Counted from the stretch's first letter, positions 42,592 to 52,480 are shown. The stretch is DNA of 64,000 bases from Cloacibacillus sp. An23 (GCF_002159945.1 NZ_NFJQ01000008.1:1-64000); one strand, 5' to 3'. A program made the numbers and translations. The notes: generated by a model not told the origin, from the letters alone.

Positions 42592-43332
42592 ATGGCGCTC
42601 GAAACAGCCGCGACGACCCTGCGCGCGGAAAAGCTCATCAAAAGCTTCAGCGGGCGGCGCGTAGTCAACGAAGTCAGCGTAAAGATAGACAAGGGCGAGA
42701 TAGTCGGGCTGCTCGGGCCGAACGGCGCCGGCAAGAGCACGACATTTTACATGATAGTCGGGCGCATCATCCCGGATTCCGGCAGCGTATGGCTCGGCGC
42801 GCAGGAGCTTTCCGGCCTTCCGATGTACCGGCGCGCGCGCGCCGGGATAGGCTACCTGCCGCAGGAGGCCTCGGTGTTCCGCAGCCTCACCGTGCGCCAG
42901 AACCTCGACCTCGTGCTCGAGGAATCGGGCGTCCCGGCGGACGTGCGCGGCGAAAAGATATCCGCGCTGCTCGACGACTACGGATTAAAGCATCTTCAGG
43001 ACACGAAGGGCGTCTCGCTCTCCGGAGGCGAGCGCCGCCGCGTCGAGATAGCGCGCTGCCTCGCGCTCGAGCCGCATTTCATACTTCTCGACGAGCCGTT
43101 CAGCGGAATCGACCCGATAGCGGTCGCGGACCTTCAGTCGATAATCAGAGACCTCAAAGAGCGCGGCTACGGAATACTGCTCACCGACCACAACGTCCGC
43201 GAGACGCTTTCGATTACAGACCGCGCCTACCTCATATACGAAGGCAAGGTATTCCTCGAGGGCGAGCCGGAAGAAATCGCCGAAAACGTAAAGGCGCGCG
43301 AGCTCTATCTCGGAAAGGATTTCAGCTGGTAG
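42592..43332 (+). CDS. lptB: LPS export ABC transporter ATP-binding protein
   Basis: A 246-residue ABC ATPase. Walker A is GPNGAGKST, the signature is LSGGERRRVEIAR, Walker B is FILLDEPFSGIDP and the switch His is in LTDHNVRE. These match LptB closely (TDHNVRETL is a LptB hallmark). It powers LPS extraction with LptFG, which are not in the window. ATG 42592 lies one base after the lptA stop. A terminator follows. Confidence 0.93.
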   Translation: MALETAATTLRAEKLIKSFSGRRVVNEVSVKIDKGEIVGLLGPNGAGKSTTFYMIVGRIIPDSGSVWLGAQELSGLPMYRRARAGIGYLPQEASVFRSLTVRQNLDLVLEESGVPADVRGEKISALLDDYGLKHLQDTKGVSLSGGERRRVEIARCLALEPHFILLDEPFSGIDPIAVADLQSIIRDLKERGYGILLTDHNVRETLSITDRAYLIYEGKVFLEGEPEEIAENVKARELYLGKDFSW

Positions 43333-43400
43333 CCCCGGGCGGCGTTTTGCCTGCGCCGCCCGGCAGGCGCGCCGGCGCTTCCTTCCGGCGTTGAAACGTA

Positions 43401-43435
43401 AAAAACGGCGGCTCTTTCGGGCCGTTTTTATTTTT
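43401..43435 (+). terminator. Rho-independent terminator after lptB
   Basis: AAAAACGGC (43401-43409) pairs with GCCGTTTTT (43421-43429), followed by more T residues to 43435. A TATAAT at 43437-43442 directly after it may be the -10 element for murJ. Confidence 0.82.
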
Positions 43436-43461
43436 ATATAATATGGTGTGATTTTGACATT

Positions 43462-45336
43462 ATGCGCGACGATTCCATAAACGGCAACAAAACCGGCGAG
43501 GCGGCAAAAAATCACGCTTCACGCTTAAACGGGGGCAATGAAAGCGGCGGGGCGGTGAAAAATTACGCGCCGCGCTTAAACGGAAACAATGAAACCGGCG
43601 CGGCGGCGGTAAGTCACGCACAGCGCGTAACCGGCGGCAATGAAACCGGCGTGACGGCGGGCAATCGAGCGCCGCGCTCAGACGGAGGCAATGAAGCCGG
43701 CGAGGCGGCGAAAAATCACGCGCCGCGCTCAAACGAAAGCAATAAAACCGGCGAGGCTCCGAAAAACTGCGGAGAAAAAGCAAAACGCCCGGACGCGCTC
43801 TCGGGCATGGTCTTCCACGCCATGCGCATGATGGCCGGGACGCTCGTCAGCCGCGTGCTCGGCCTCGTGCGCGAGATGCTCACGGCCGCGCTCTTCGGCG
43901 CGACGCGGCAGCTCGACGCCTTTTTCGTAGCCTATACCCTCGCGAACCTATCGCGCCAGCTTCTCGCCGAGGGGGCTCTTTCAGCCTCGTTCGTCCCCGT
44001 CTTCTCGCGCACTCTCGCGGCGGACGGGCGCGACGACGCGAGACGCCTCGCCGACGAGGCTCTGACGATACTCATCTTCGGATGCAGCGCCGTCGTCGCG
44101 GCCGGAATTCTGCTTTCGCCCTTCCTCGTCGACATAATGGCCCCTGGCTTCGCGCCCGAGGAACGCGCAGTCGCGGTGACGCTGACGCGCATGATGTTCC
44201 CCTTCCTGATGCTAGTCTCCGTCGGCGCGCTCGCGATGGGCGTCCTGAACAGCCTCGGCAGCTTCTTCGTCCCGGCGATAGCGCCCGCGCTGAGCAACCT
44301 TGCATATATAATCTTTCTTCTCGCGACTATGCGCGAGCTGTCCGTATGGAACCTCGCCTTCGCCGTGCTGACCGGCGGAGCCTTCCACATGCTGCTCCAG
44401 GTCTACTGGTGCTCGCGGCTGAAGTTCACGCTGCGCCCGCGCAGGCCGGATTTTGCAGACCCGCAGCTCCGCGGCATGATGGCGCTCTTTCTGCCATACG
44501 CGGCCGGACTGTCGCTCAACCAGCTCAACCCCGTCATAAGCCGTATGCTCGGCTCCTTCCTCGACGGCGGCTCCATATCGGTGCTGACCTACGCCGACCG
44601 CGTGCTCCAGCTCCCGCTCGGCCTCTTCGTCATAGCAATCTCGCAGGCCGTCCTTCCCGTGCTCTCGCGGCAGGACCCGAACGACACGGCCTCCTTCTGC
44701 GACTTCGTGCGCGGAGCGATGCGCTTCAACCTCTTCGTCGTGCTTCCCGTAGCTGCGGGGCTCTGCATGGTGTCGCACGAGGTCGTCCACCTGCTCTTCT
44801 TCCGCGGCGCGTTTTCCGAATGGGCATGGCACGCGACCGGGACGGCTCTCTCGCTCTACGCGCTCGGCCTTCCGGGCATGGCCAGCAGCACCGTGATAAT
44901 GCGCGCCATCTACGCGCGCCGTATGCCGCGCGCCGCCGTGCTCGTGACCGGCGTGACTGTCGCAGTCAACCTCGCCGCCAGCGTCGTCCTGATGCGCTTC
45001 TTCGCATACGCGGGGCTCGCCGCGGCTTCGGCCTCGGCCTTCACTGCGGCGAGTATCTTCGCCGCGTGGAAGCTCTCACGAAACATAGGCGGACGGCTCC
45101 GCATCTTTGAGCTTTCGTGGCTCTGGCGCGTCCTGCTTCCGCTCGCCGCAATGTCCGCGGCTCTCGCCGTTTTTAAGAAATTCATGCCGTATCCCGACGC
45201 TTCGGCCCTTTCCGCGAGGCTGCTATGGCTCTTCGCCGCGACGGCCGGCGGAGGCGCGGTGTACGCCGCGGGCACGCTCGCTCTGCGCTGCCCCGAGTGG
45301 CGGTGGATATGCGGCGCGGTTAAAAAGCGCGGCTGA
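43462..45336 (+). CDS. murJ: MurJ lipid II flippase with extra repetitive N-terminus
   Basis: A 624-residue membrane protein. From residue 116 (MVFHAMRMMAGTLVSRVLG) onward it is a typical MurJ of about 14 helices, with VREMLTAALFG and the conserved Asp/Arg region near QLDAFFVAYTLAN. MurJ flips lipid II for peptidoglycan synthesis. Residues 6-107 consist of six 17-residue repeats of the type NGGNETGxAAKNHAPRL, hydrophilic and unlike any MurJ I know. ATG 43462 has no strong ribosome site; an internal ATG at 43807 would give a normal-length MurJ. The flippase is certain, the N-terminal extension is not. Confidence 0.9.
   Translation: MRDDSINGNKTGEAAKNHASRLNGGNESGGAVKNYAPRLNGNNETGAAAVSHAQRVTGGNETGVTAGNRAPRSDGGNEAGEAAKNHAPRSNESNKTGEAPKNCGEKAKRPDALSGMVFHAMRMMAGTLVSRVLGLVREMLTAALFGATRQLDAFFVAYTLANLSRQLLAEGALSASFVPVFSRTLAADGRDDARRLADEALTILIFGCSAVVAAGILLSPFLVDIMAPGFAPEERAVAVTLTRMMFPFLMLVSVGALAMGVLNSLGSFFVPAIAPALSNLAYIIFLLATMRELSVWNLAFAVLTGGAFHMLLQVYWCSRLKFTLRPRRPDFADPQLRGMMALFLPYAAGLSLNQLNPVISRMLGSFLDGGSISVLTYADRVLQLPLGLFVIAISQAVLPVLSRQDPNDTASFCDFVRGAMRFNLFVVLPVAAGLCMVSHEVVHLLFFRGAFSEWAWHATGTALSLYALGLPGMASSTVIMRAIYARRMPRAAVLVTGVTVAVNLAASVVLMRFFAYAGLAAASASAFTAASIFAAWKLSRNIGGRLRIFELSWLWRVLLPLAAMSAALAVFKKFMPYPDASALSARLLWLFAATAGGGAVYAAGTLALRCPEWRWICGAVKKRG
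43477..43782 (+). repeat. Six tandem 51-base repeats at the 5' end of murJ
   Basis: Six units of 51 bases (17 codons), diverged but clearly related; shared cores are GGCAATGAAACCGGCG and GCGCCGCGC. The frame is kept in every copy, so copy-number change would not disrupt the gene. On the opposite strand the same repeats give an Arg/Phe-rich frame that I take as a shadow. Confidence 0.85.
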
Positions 45337-45414
45337 CGGCCCCTTTCTGGTGTAAAATATTCTTGCGCGGCCTTTCGCCCGAAGCCGCGAAATCTTTGAT
45401 TGGGGGAAAAGGCC

Positions 45415-45966
45415 GTGAAAAATAAAATATTCTTCTTTGCAGCGGTCGCCGCGCTCTGCGTCCTGTTCGCCTCCGCCGCCTGCGCGCGCGAATGGGAGCC
45501 GGGACAGGTGGACGCGACTGAGCTCCTCGGCGCGCGCCAGACCGACGTATGGGTCGAGGGAGAGCGCTTCGGCGACATGGTGATAGGCTCGCGCGCGTCG
45601 CTTCAGATAATATACGTGGACAGCGACCTCGCCGCCGCCGTGAGCGCCGACTTCGCCATACAGGACTGGGCGAAGAAAATGGTGCAGTACTACGGGAGCG
45701 ACGGGACGCGCGGCAAGGCTCTCTTTATCGCGCACATAGAGACCTTCAAGCCGATGGAGGTGGCTCCGGAAAATATCTTCGTCGGCGGCTACCACCTGGC
45801 TAAGGGCGACGTGCTCTCGCCGAGCATGACGAACCCGTTCGGCGAGCTCGGTTCGGGCGAAAAAGGCTACTTCGCCTTCGTCGTCCCCGCATCCGAGCTG
45901 AAAGCCGGAAAAGAAATACCTGTAGGATATGGAGATGATTCCGTATTATGGAAAGTACCGAAATAA
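45415..45966 (+). CDS. Exported protein of unknown function
   Basis: A 183-residue protein with an N-terminal signal peptide (FFFAAVAALCVLFASAACA, cut near residue 21-23). The sequence before the single Cys is not a good lipobox, so it is probably periplasmic rather than a lipoprotein. The mature part has no motif I recognise. GTG 45415 follows GGGGGAAAAGG; a TTG at 45400 is less likely. Its end overlaps the zinc-ribbon gene by 19 bases, linking it to tsaD in one transcript. Confidence 0.7.
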   Translation: MKNKIFFFAAVAALCVLFASAACAREWEPGQVDATELLGARQTDVWVEGERFGDMVIGSRASLQIIYVDSDLAAAVSADFAIQDWAKKMVQYYGSDGTRGKALFIAHIETFKPMEVAPENIFVGGYHLAKGDVLSPSMTNPFGELGSGEKGYFAFVVPASELKAGKEIPVGYGDDSVLWKVPK

Positions 45967-46151
45967 AAGAAGCGCCACACACATATAAGTGCGTCGAGTG
46001 CGGCCTCGTCTTCGACAGCAAGACGCACGCCGAGAAATGCCCGAACTGCCGCTGCCGCGTGCTGATCCACGTGAAAGGCGAAAAACGGAGCGCCGGCTGC
46101 GGCTCATGCTCCGGCGGCAACTGTTCCTGCTGCGGAGGCTGCTCGCACTGA
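45948..46151 (+). CDS. Small zinc-ribbon protein with Cys-rich tail
   Basis: A 67-residue protein with two CxxC knuckles (C15/C18 and C31/C34, plus C36) forming a zinc ribbon like FmdB or rubredoxin-type domains. After a basic linker the tail (residues 51-67) holds six further cysteines and a final His. It overlaps the exported-protein gene by 19 bases and its stop overlaps the tsaD start by one base, so it is translated as part of this operon. Function unknown; metal binding is very likely from the cysteine pattern. Confidence 0.78.
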   Translation: MESTEIKEAPHTYKCVECGLVFDSKTHAEKCPNCRCRVLIHVKGEKRSAGCGSCSGGNCSCCGGCSH

Positions 46152-47197
46152 TGGGTGAAAAGCACGGCGGTTTTGTAACTCTCGGGATAGAGTCGAGCTG
46201 CGACGACACCGCGCTCGCAGTCACGGCGGACGGCAGCCGCGTCGTCGCGGACGCCATATCGAGCCAGATAGACTCGCACAGCGTCTACGGCGGCGTTGTG
46301 CCGGAGCTCGCCTCGCGTATGCACCAGGAGGCCATACTTCCGCTGCTCTGCAAAATTCTCGCCGAAGCCGGAATATCCTCGCCGCGCGACGAAATAGACC
46401 TCATAGCCGTGACGGCTGGGCCGGGGCTCATGGGCTCTCTGCTCGTCGGCGTGATGACGGCGAAGGCGCTCGCGCAGGGCTGGGGCGTGCCGCTCATAGG
46501 AGTGAACCACCTTGAAGGGCACATCTTCGCGAACGTCGCGCGTAAAGAAGGCGACGACCGCCCCGTGCCCGAGCCGCCCTTTGTATCGATGATAGTATCG
46601 GGCGGACACACCGAGGTCGTCCTCGTGCGGGCGTTCGGAGACTACGAGCTGCTCGGCTCCACGCGCGACGACGCCGCGGGCGAAGCCTACGACAAGGTGT
46701 CGAAAGTCCTCGGCCTCGGCTATCCCGGCGGCCCGGTGATCGACCGCCTCGCCGCCGGCGGAAACCCCGAAGCTTTCCGCCTTCCGCTGCCGCTCGCCGG
46801 AAGCAAAGAAATCGAATTCAGCTTCAGCGGCCTCAAGACAGCCGCGATAACCCTCATAGAAAAAGAAAAAGCCGAAGGCTGCGAGTTCCCGCTCGCCGAC
46901 GTCTGCGCGTCGTTCCAGCGCGCGGTGGTTGAAAGCCTTCTGTCCAAACTCAAACTCGCGGTAAAAAACACCGGGGTAAAGCGCGTTACTCTCTCCGGCG
47001 GCGTCGCCGCTAACTCCGCGCTGCGCGCCGCCCTCGCGGACTACGCGAAAGCGAAGGGCGTCGAGCTCTTCCTGCCGCCGCGCGCCATGTGCACCGACAA
47101 CGCCGCGATGATAGCCGCCGCCGGATACGCCTCCTACATGCGCGGAAACCGCTCGACCCTCGCGCTCTCGCCGAACCCGTCGTGGAGCGTGTGGTAA
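46151..47197 (+). CDS. tsaD: tRNA t6A threonylcarbamoyltransferase TsaD
   Basis: A 348-residue ASKHA-fold enzyme that transfers threonylcarbamoyl to A37 of ANN-decoding tRNAs, with TsaB and TsaE. SSCDDTALAV, the metal-binding NHLEGH, SGGHTEVVLV, the LSGGVAANSALR segment and MCTDNAAMIAAAG are all diagnostic. ATG 46151 overlaps the zinc-ribbon stop (TGATG). Length is normal. Confidence 0.95.
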   Translation: MGEKHGGFVTLGIESSCDDTALAVTADGSRVVADAISSQIDSHSVYGGVVPELASRMHQEAILPLLCKILAEAGISSPRDEIDLIAVTAGPGLMGSLLVGVMTAKALAQGWGVPLIGVNHLEGHIFANVARKEGDDRPVPEPPFVSMIVSGGHTEVVLVRAFGDYELLGSTRDDAAGEAYDKVSKVLGLGYPGGPVIDRLAAGGNPEAFRLPLPLAGSKEIEFSFSGLKTAAITLIEKEKAEGCEFPLADVCASFQRAVVESLLSKLKLAVKNTGVKRVTLSGGVAANSALRAALADYAKAKGVELFLPPRAMCTDNAAMIAAAGYASYMRGNRSTLALSPNPSWSVW

Positions 47198-47218
47198 ATA
47201 CACGAAAGGACGTTGGAC

Positions 47219-47950
47219 ATGCCCTCAAAAGAATGGCTCGAAAAATACGAAGCCGTAAAAGAAAAGCTCCGCTGCAAGAAAGATTTGGACGCCTACTTCA
47301 CCGAGAAGAAAATAGGGACGATGGACGTCGATACGCTCGAAATAGGCGCAGTCTCATTCCCGATCGGGGAGGTCATAGCCTGCGACCCCCTCGTGGAATT
47401 CGCCGACGCGCGCCCCTACATGCAGACGATACCGGCGGGAACATATCCCGTGACCGTCTGCGTCGTCCCGAGCGAAAAATACGGAAACCGCTACGCCTGC
47501 GTAAAAGTCGCCGTAAGCGACGCCAAGCCTGTGCGCTACGAGATGGGCCTGCAAGGCGACGAAGAACTTGACGAACTCGGCGACGACGAAATTTTCGGCT
47601 TCGGCGTCGACGCGGGGATGGGCTGCGTCGCCGACGTAAAAACTCGCGACGCTTTCTTTGAATACTGGAAAAAGCGCGAAGCGGAAGAAGAGGGTATTGA
47701 TTACTACGACGACCTCTTCTGCGACCTTCTCGAAGAAAACGCAAAAGCGTACCCGAAATACCAATGCAAGTACGGCGACTGGCTCAACTGGACGATTCCA
47801 TGGACGGGGCTGAACCTCCCGATATTCGCCTCCGGCTGGGGCGACGGCGTATATCCCGTCTACTTCGGCTATGACGCGGACGGCAAAGTCTGCGGCGTCT
47901 ACGTCCATTTCATAGACGTGGAAGAGGACTACAGCGACGACGGCGAATAG
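47219..47950 (+). CDS. DUF4241 domain protein
   Basis: A 243-residue cytoplasmic acidic protein. The segment SFPIGEVIACDPLV followed by IPAGTYPVTVCVV matches the DUF4241 pattern, and the Trp-rich C-terminal part (NLPIFASGWGDGVYPVYFGYD) is also typical. DUF4241 proteins include immunity-like and stand-alone proteins of unknown role; no toxin gene is next to it. ATG 47219 is chosen with AAAGGA eight bases upstream. It lies 21 bases after tsaD and ends before a bidirectional terminator. Confidence 0.78.
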   Translation: MPSKEWLEKYEAVKEKLRCKKDLDAYFTEKKIGTMDVDTLEIGAVSFPIGEVIACDPLVEFADARPYMQTIPAGTYPVTVCVVPSEKYGNRYACVKVAVSDAKPVRYEMGLQGDEELDELGDDEIFGFGVDAGMGCVADVKTRDAFFEYWKKREAEEEGIDYYDDLFCDLLEENAKAYPKYQCKYGDWLNWTIPWTGLNLPIFASGWGDGVYPVYFGYDADGKVCGVYVHFIDVEEDYSDDGE

Positions 47951-48000
47951 CGCCTAAGACAAAGCGCGCTCATGCGCGCAGATTTAACGTCAGTGAGTAA

Positions 48001-48041
48001 AAAAACAGCCCGAAGCCGGATGGCGGCCTCGGGCATATTTT
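48001..48041. terminator. Bidirectional terminator between DUF4241 gene and aminotransferase gene
   Basis: GCCCGAAGCC (48008-48017) pairs with GGCCTCGGGC (48025-48034) with one mismatch. It is flanked by an A-run on the left and a T-run on the right, so it serves both converging genes. Confidence 0.78.
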
Positions 48042-48061
48042 TGCAGATTGACGGTAAATTT

Positions 48062-49231
<1,170 letters not shown>

Positions 49232-49302
49232 TTTTATGTCCTCCTTCTCTTAAATGATAGGTTTTGCAGCGTTCGCGGTAAAAACGCGAAAATACTGATG
49301 CT

Positions 49303-49331
49303 ATAATAACACAGCCCGCCATTTGTAACAA
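49303..49331 (-). promoter_or_regulatory. Promoter for the aminotransferase gene
   Basis: On the minus strand TTGTTA (complement of 49326-49331) and TATTAT (complement of 49303-49308) are 17 bases apart. Confidence 0.55.
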
Positions 49332-49418
49332 TATTCCACTGAAAATAGTGCGGCGGAGAAGCGTAAATTTAAGCATTGGCGGTGGACTTTATGAAAAATA
49401 TTTACATAATTTCCTCAT

Positions 49419-49447
49419 TTGTGTGGATTTGAATGTCATGATAAAAT
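49419..49447 (+). promoter_or_regulatory. Promoter for hpf
   Basis: TTGTGT (49419-49424) and TAAAAT (49442-49447) are 17 bases apart, about 50 bases before the hpf start. Confidence 0.55.
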
Positions 49448-49496
49448 ATAGTCAGCTACAGGAAACACAAGCAGCATAACGAATGGAGGAGTGGCT

Positions 49497-50039
49497 ATGG
49501 AAGTACGTTTCTTTACACGCAATGTCGAACTCCCCGGAGACATTAAGGATTATATGGAGAAGAAGCTTCTCAAGATAGAAAAGTTCTTCGACCGTATCCT
49601 TGACACTCAGGTCGTGCTCAACTACAAGCGGGGCATGAACGTGGTCGAGATCACCGCGAACGTAAACGGCGTCATAATGCGAGGCGAGGACTACGCGCCC
49701 GATCTGCGCAAGGCCTTCGACAAGGCGCTGAAAAATATAGAACGCCAGGTGAAGAAGCACAAAAGCTACCTCACCGACAGGGCGCGCATGAAAGTCCAGG
49801 ACGTCTCCTTCGATATAGACCCGGAGATAATGACTGGCGCCGCCCCGGAGAAGGAAGAGCAGCACGAGATAGTCAAGAGAAAGAAATTCTCCGTAGACGT
49901 TATGACTCCGCTCGAGGCGACTATGCAGATGGATCTCCTCGGGCACTCCTTCTTCATCTTCAAGAACGACGAAACCGGCGAGATAAACGTGGTCTACCGC
50001 CGCGAAGAAGGCGGCTACGGACTGCTCGAGCCGAAATAG
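49497..50039 (+). CDS. hpf: Long-form ribosome hibernation-promoting factor
   Basis: A 180-residue protein with an N-terminal S30AE domain (about residues 1-105, starting EVRFFTRNVELPGDIKDYMEKK) and a C-terminal dimerisation domain (about 125-180, KKFSVDVMTPLEATMQMDLLGHSFFIF). Long HPF dimerises 70S ribosomes into 100S particles in stationary phase. ATG 49497 follows GGAGGA at good spacing; GTG 49491 is too close to it. It stands alone and is followed by a strong terminator. Confidence 0.94.
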   Translation: MEVRFFTRNVELPGDIKDYMEKKLLKIEKFFDRILDTQVVLNYKRGMNVVEITANVNGVIMRGEDYAPDLRKAFDKALKNIERQVKKHKSYLTDRARMKVQDVSFDIDPEIMTGAAPEKEEQHEIVKRKKFSVDVMTPLEATMQMDLLGHSFFIFKNDETGEINVVYRREEGGYGLLEPK

Positions 50040-50081
50040 GCGCATATTAGAAAACCATTCGCCGGGCCGCCCCGGCGCGAA

Positions 50082-50108
50082 AGCCCCTCCTTCGCGGAGG
50101 GGCTTTTT
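50082..50108 (+). terminator. Rho-independent terminator after hpf
   Basis: AGCCCCTCC (50082-50090) pairs perfectly with GGAGGGGCT (50096-50104), followed by a T-run. It marks the right edge of backbone-composition DNA; the next 12 kb is AT-rich. Confidence 0.88.
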
Positions 50109-50259
50109 CATGCGCAAAAAACATATAATTTATGTATATTTTGTATTGCAAAATAAGCGATATAATTTTAATTTTTTATAGCTATAAGCTATATTACATA
50201 TAGTTTTATGGCATGATTACTTGGAGGTTAGTGCGACAAACATCATTATGTAAATTACT

Positions 50260-51120
50260 TTAAGAACGTATGCGTTGCCTAAAATATCTTTTTAAGAATT
50301 CAAAAAATACCATGACTTCTTGTTTCTTAATACCATCGTCAGGCCAACTTATGAATATATTTCTTCTACAAATCGGATTAGTGATATTTAATAAATTAGC
50401 TTTATCTGATTGTATTTTCCCCCAAGTGATTTCTGGCCACAACGTTATGCCTAACCCGGCGCTTACCAGCTCTCTGATTGTATATGGGCTATCGCTCTCA
50501 AAAGCAATATTTGGAGAGTATCCACAAAGATTAAAAAAATGCATCGTGATGTCTCGCAATATGTGATTTTTTAGCATTACAAAGCTTTCATATCGCAAAT
50601 CTGCAAGATCGACGGCATTAGTTAATGCTAATGGTGATGACGCTGGGACTGCCAGCTTCAAATCCTCACTCATTACTAACGCGCTGTTGTTTAACATAAC
50701 ATTAGGTAATGTTGAGGATATACATAAATCATATTTTGCATTTTTATTCTGCAATAGTTGGAAATTTATCAATGGATACTCTTTCTTAAACTTAAGCAAA
50801 ATATCTGGAAGTAAAGAAGTCGCAGCAAGAACATTGAAAATAATCGTGGATTGACGTTTACCAGCTGCAATGCTCAATTCATTCGGTAAATTATTGAGCG
50901 TTGCAAGAACGCTCTTTAGACGTTCTTGCAACGCCTTTCCTGCGTTGTTTAGCTTTATGCGTTTGCCGTTGCGATCAAATAACTGCACTCCTAATTCTTG
51001 TTCCAATTGTATTATGGCTTTACTGACAGAAGGTTGAGAAACTAGCAGTTCGTCAGCTGCTTTGGAAAAATTTTCATATTTAGCGACTGTTAAAAAGTAG
51101 CGCAGTTGGAATAATTCCAT
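50260..51120 (-). CDS. LysR-family transcriptional regulator
   Basis: A 286-residue LysR-type regulator. The N-terminal helix-turn-helix (MELFQLRYFLTVAKYENFSKAADEL, then SQPSVSKAI) is complete, followed by a periplasmic-binding-protein-like effector domain. The start (complement of ATG at 51118-51120) is preceded by GAGGAGAACC; an upstream in-frame start at 51150 is less likely. It is divergent from the malonate decarboxylase operon and is the obvious candidate for its activator, with malonate or a relative as effector. The effector is inference. Confidence 0.9.
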   Translation of the reverse strand: MELFQLRYFLTVAKYENFSKAADELLVSQPSVSKAIIQLEQELGVQLFDRNGKRIKLNNAGKALQERLKSVLATLNNLPNELSIAAGKRQSTIIFNVLAATSLLPDILLKFKKEYPLINFQLLQNKNAKYDLCISSTLPNVMLNNSALVMSEDLKLAVPASSPLALTNAVDLADLRYESFVMLKNHILRDITMHFFNLCGYSPNIAFESDSPYTIRELVSAGLGITLWPEITWGKIQSDKANLLNITNPICRRNIFISWPDDGIKKQEVMVFFEFLKRYFRQRIRS

Positions 51121-51181
51121 CGGTATAGGTTCTCCTCTAATAACTTTCATCTATAAAACATATTCTTATTATATATTGGAC

Positions 51182-51218
51182 AATATTAACAAACAAGGAT
51201 AAATTTATTGTTAACATT
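51182..51218. promoter_or_regulatory. Candidate LysR operator between regulator and malonate operon
   Basis: AATATTAACAA (51182-51192) and TTGTTAACATT (51208-51218) form an inverted repeat with one mismatch, and a TTAACAA/TTGTTAA core is perfect. It is in the 172-base divergent region. A second dyad, CCTAATTAGG, lies near 51225-51234. Confidence 0.45.
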
Positions 51219-51292
51219 ATGGCGCCTAATTAGGTAAGAGATATCTACAATCTGCAGGTTGATTGATCTAAACTTAAAAGGAGGAAATTATA

Positions 51293-52480
51293 ATGAATTT
51301 AAAAGGTATGAGTTTCTTTGATAATCATACGCATCTTATCGATCCTACTTTGACATCTCTGACTAAAAAAAGTTTCATAATGCGCTTTATCCATGGCTAC
51401 CAGGATATGGAACCTTGGGATAAGGGCGTTGAGTCGGATTATACCTATGGACATGCCTCTGATTGGCAGGTAAGCAACATAGAAAATCTAGGTGTAGTGA
51501 AGCTGATTAGTCATTATCTTGCCGAGCGTTTTGATTGCGAAGAAACACCAGACGCTGTGATAGCCGCAAGGAATACATATATAGACGGCAGCGTTGAAAA
51601 ACTGAAAGAATACACAAAGAGTCTTTATAACGAAGAAGGCATTATCGGTACAGTCCTTGACAGCCACGATCCGTGGGGCGATATAAAAGACAAAGCTTTT
51701 CCGTGCCCTGTATACCGCCTATACAATTTTGAAGATGATTATTTTGAACTGCTTCCTACAGCAAGTTCTTTCAAAGCTCTGATGGAAAATGTCGAACAGA
51801 GGATTCGTAAGGCTATTTCTGATGGTTTCACGGCGCTAAAAGGGCACGTGGCAGAGAATTACACAATGGAAGTACGTGTGATTTCTGACAGTGAAGCTGA
51901 GAAGAAATTTGCTGCGGCACAAAAAGGCGAGGATAAAACGGCAGTGGAGGACGTTTTCTTTGCGATGTACAGACATGTCCTTCTGATTGCATCAGAGCTA
52001 AATGTCACAGTGCATATCCATGCCGGAACGACTGGTTTTAACCGTCCAAGCGCAGCATATGTGCCGCATCTTGATCCATTTCTTTTTGTTCCCTTTTATA
52101 CATCCGATCTCGCTTTGACTAAGACTAAAATTGTATTCCTGCACCAGGGATTCCCATATACACGTCATGCTGGGATGATGGCGTATTCGTTCCCGAATAT
52201 TTTTGTCGATACCAGCTGGGTTCTGCCATGGAACTCATATGCGTTCCGCACTAATATAGAGGATCTGCTCGGCGTGTGTCCGCATAAGAAAATCCTGTTT
52301 GGTACAGGACAGCATGGATTCCCCGAAATTGCATGGACAGCTGCAAAGGTGTCAAAAGCCTGGCTCGGCGAAATACTTGACGACTACATACGGCTTGGGC
52401 TTATGTCCGCAAACCAGGCTGAAAAAACGGCAAGGCAGCTTCTCTTTGAAAACGGTAAAGAGTTGTACCATATTCAATAA
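51293..52480 (+). CDS. Amidohydrolase-superfamily protein (Amidohydro_2-like)
   Basis: A 395-residue TIM-barrel metal hydrolase. The N-terminal metal motif is DNHTHLID (HxH), with HIHAG, FLHQGFPYTRH and the final acidic-containing strand FGTGQHGFPEIA. It resembles the amidohydrolase half of FluG and lactonase/decarboxylase-type Amidohydro_2 proteins. The substrate is unknown; lying first in a malonate operon, it could release malonate from an amide or ester, but that is speculation. ATG 51293 follows AAGGAGG. A terminator-like hairpin separates it from the transporter. Confidence 0.82.
   Translation: MNLKGMSFFDNHTHLIDPTLTSLTKKSFIMRFIHGYQDMEPWDKGVESDYTYGHASDWQVSNIENLGVVKLISHYLAERFDCEETPDAVIAARNTYIDGSVEKLKEYTKSLYNEEGIIGTVLDSHDPWGDIKDKAFPCPVYRLYNFEDDYFELLPTASSFKALMENVEQRIRKAISDGFTALKGHVAENYTMEVRVISDSEAEKKFAAAQKGEDKTAVEDVFFAMYRHVLLIASELNVTVHIHAGTTGFNRPSAAYVPHLDPFLFVPFYTSDLALTKTKIVFLHQGFPYTRHAGMMAYSFPNIFVDTSWVLPWNSYAFRTNIEDLLGVCPHKKILFGTGQHGFPEIAWTAAKVSKAWLGEILDDYIRLGLMSANQAEKTARQLLFENGKELYHIQ

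Noticed and set aside
43477-43782. CRISPR array
   Set aside because: The 51-base units are contiguous coding repeats without unique spacers. No other CRISPR-like pattern was seen in the window.
43460-43783. Minus-strand frame of about 107 codons rich in Pro-Arg-Arg-Phe
   Set aside because: It is the reverse reading of the 51-base repeats; no ribosome site was found and the plus-strand frame continues into MurJ. It cannot be fully excluded.
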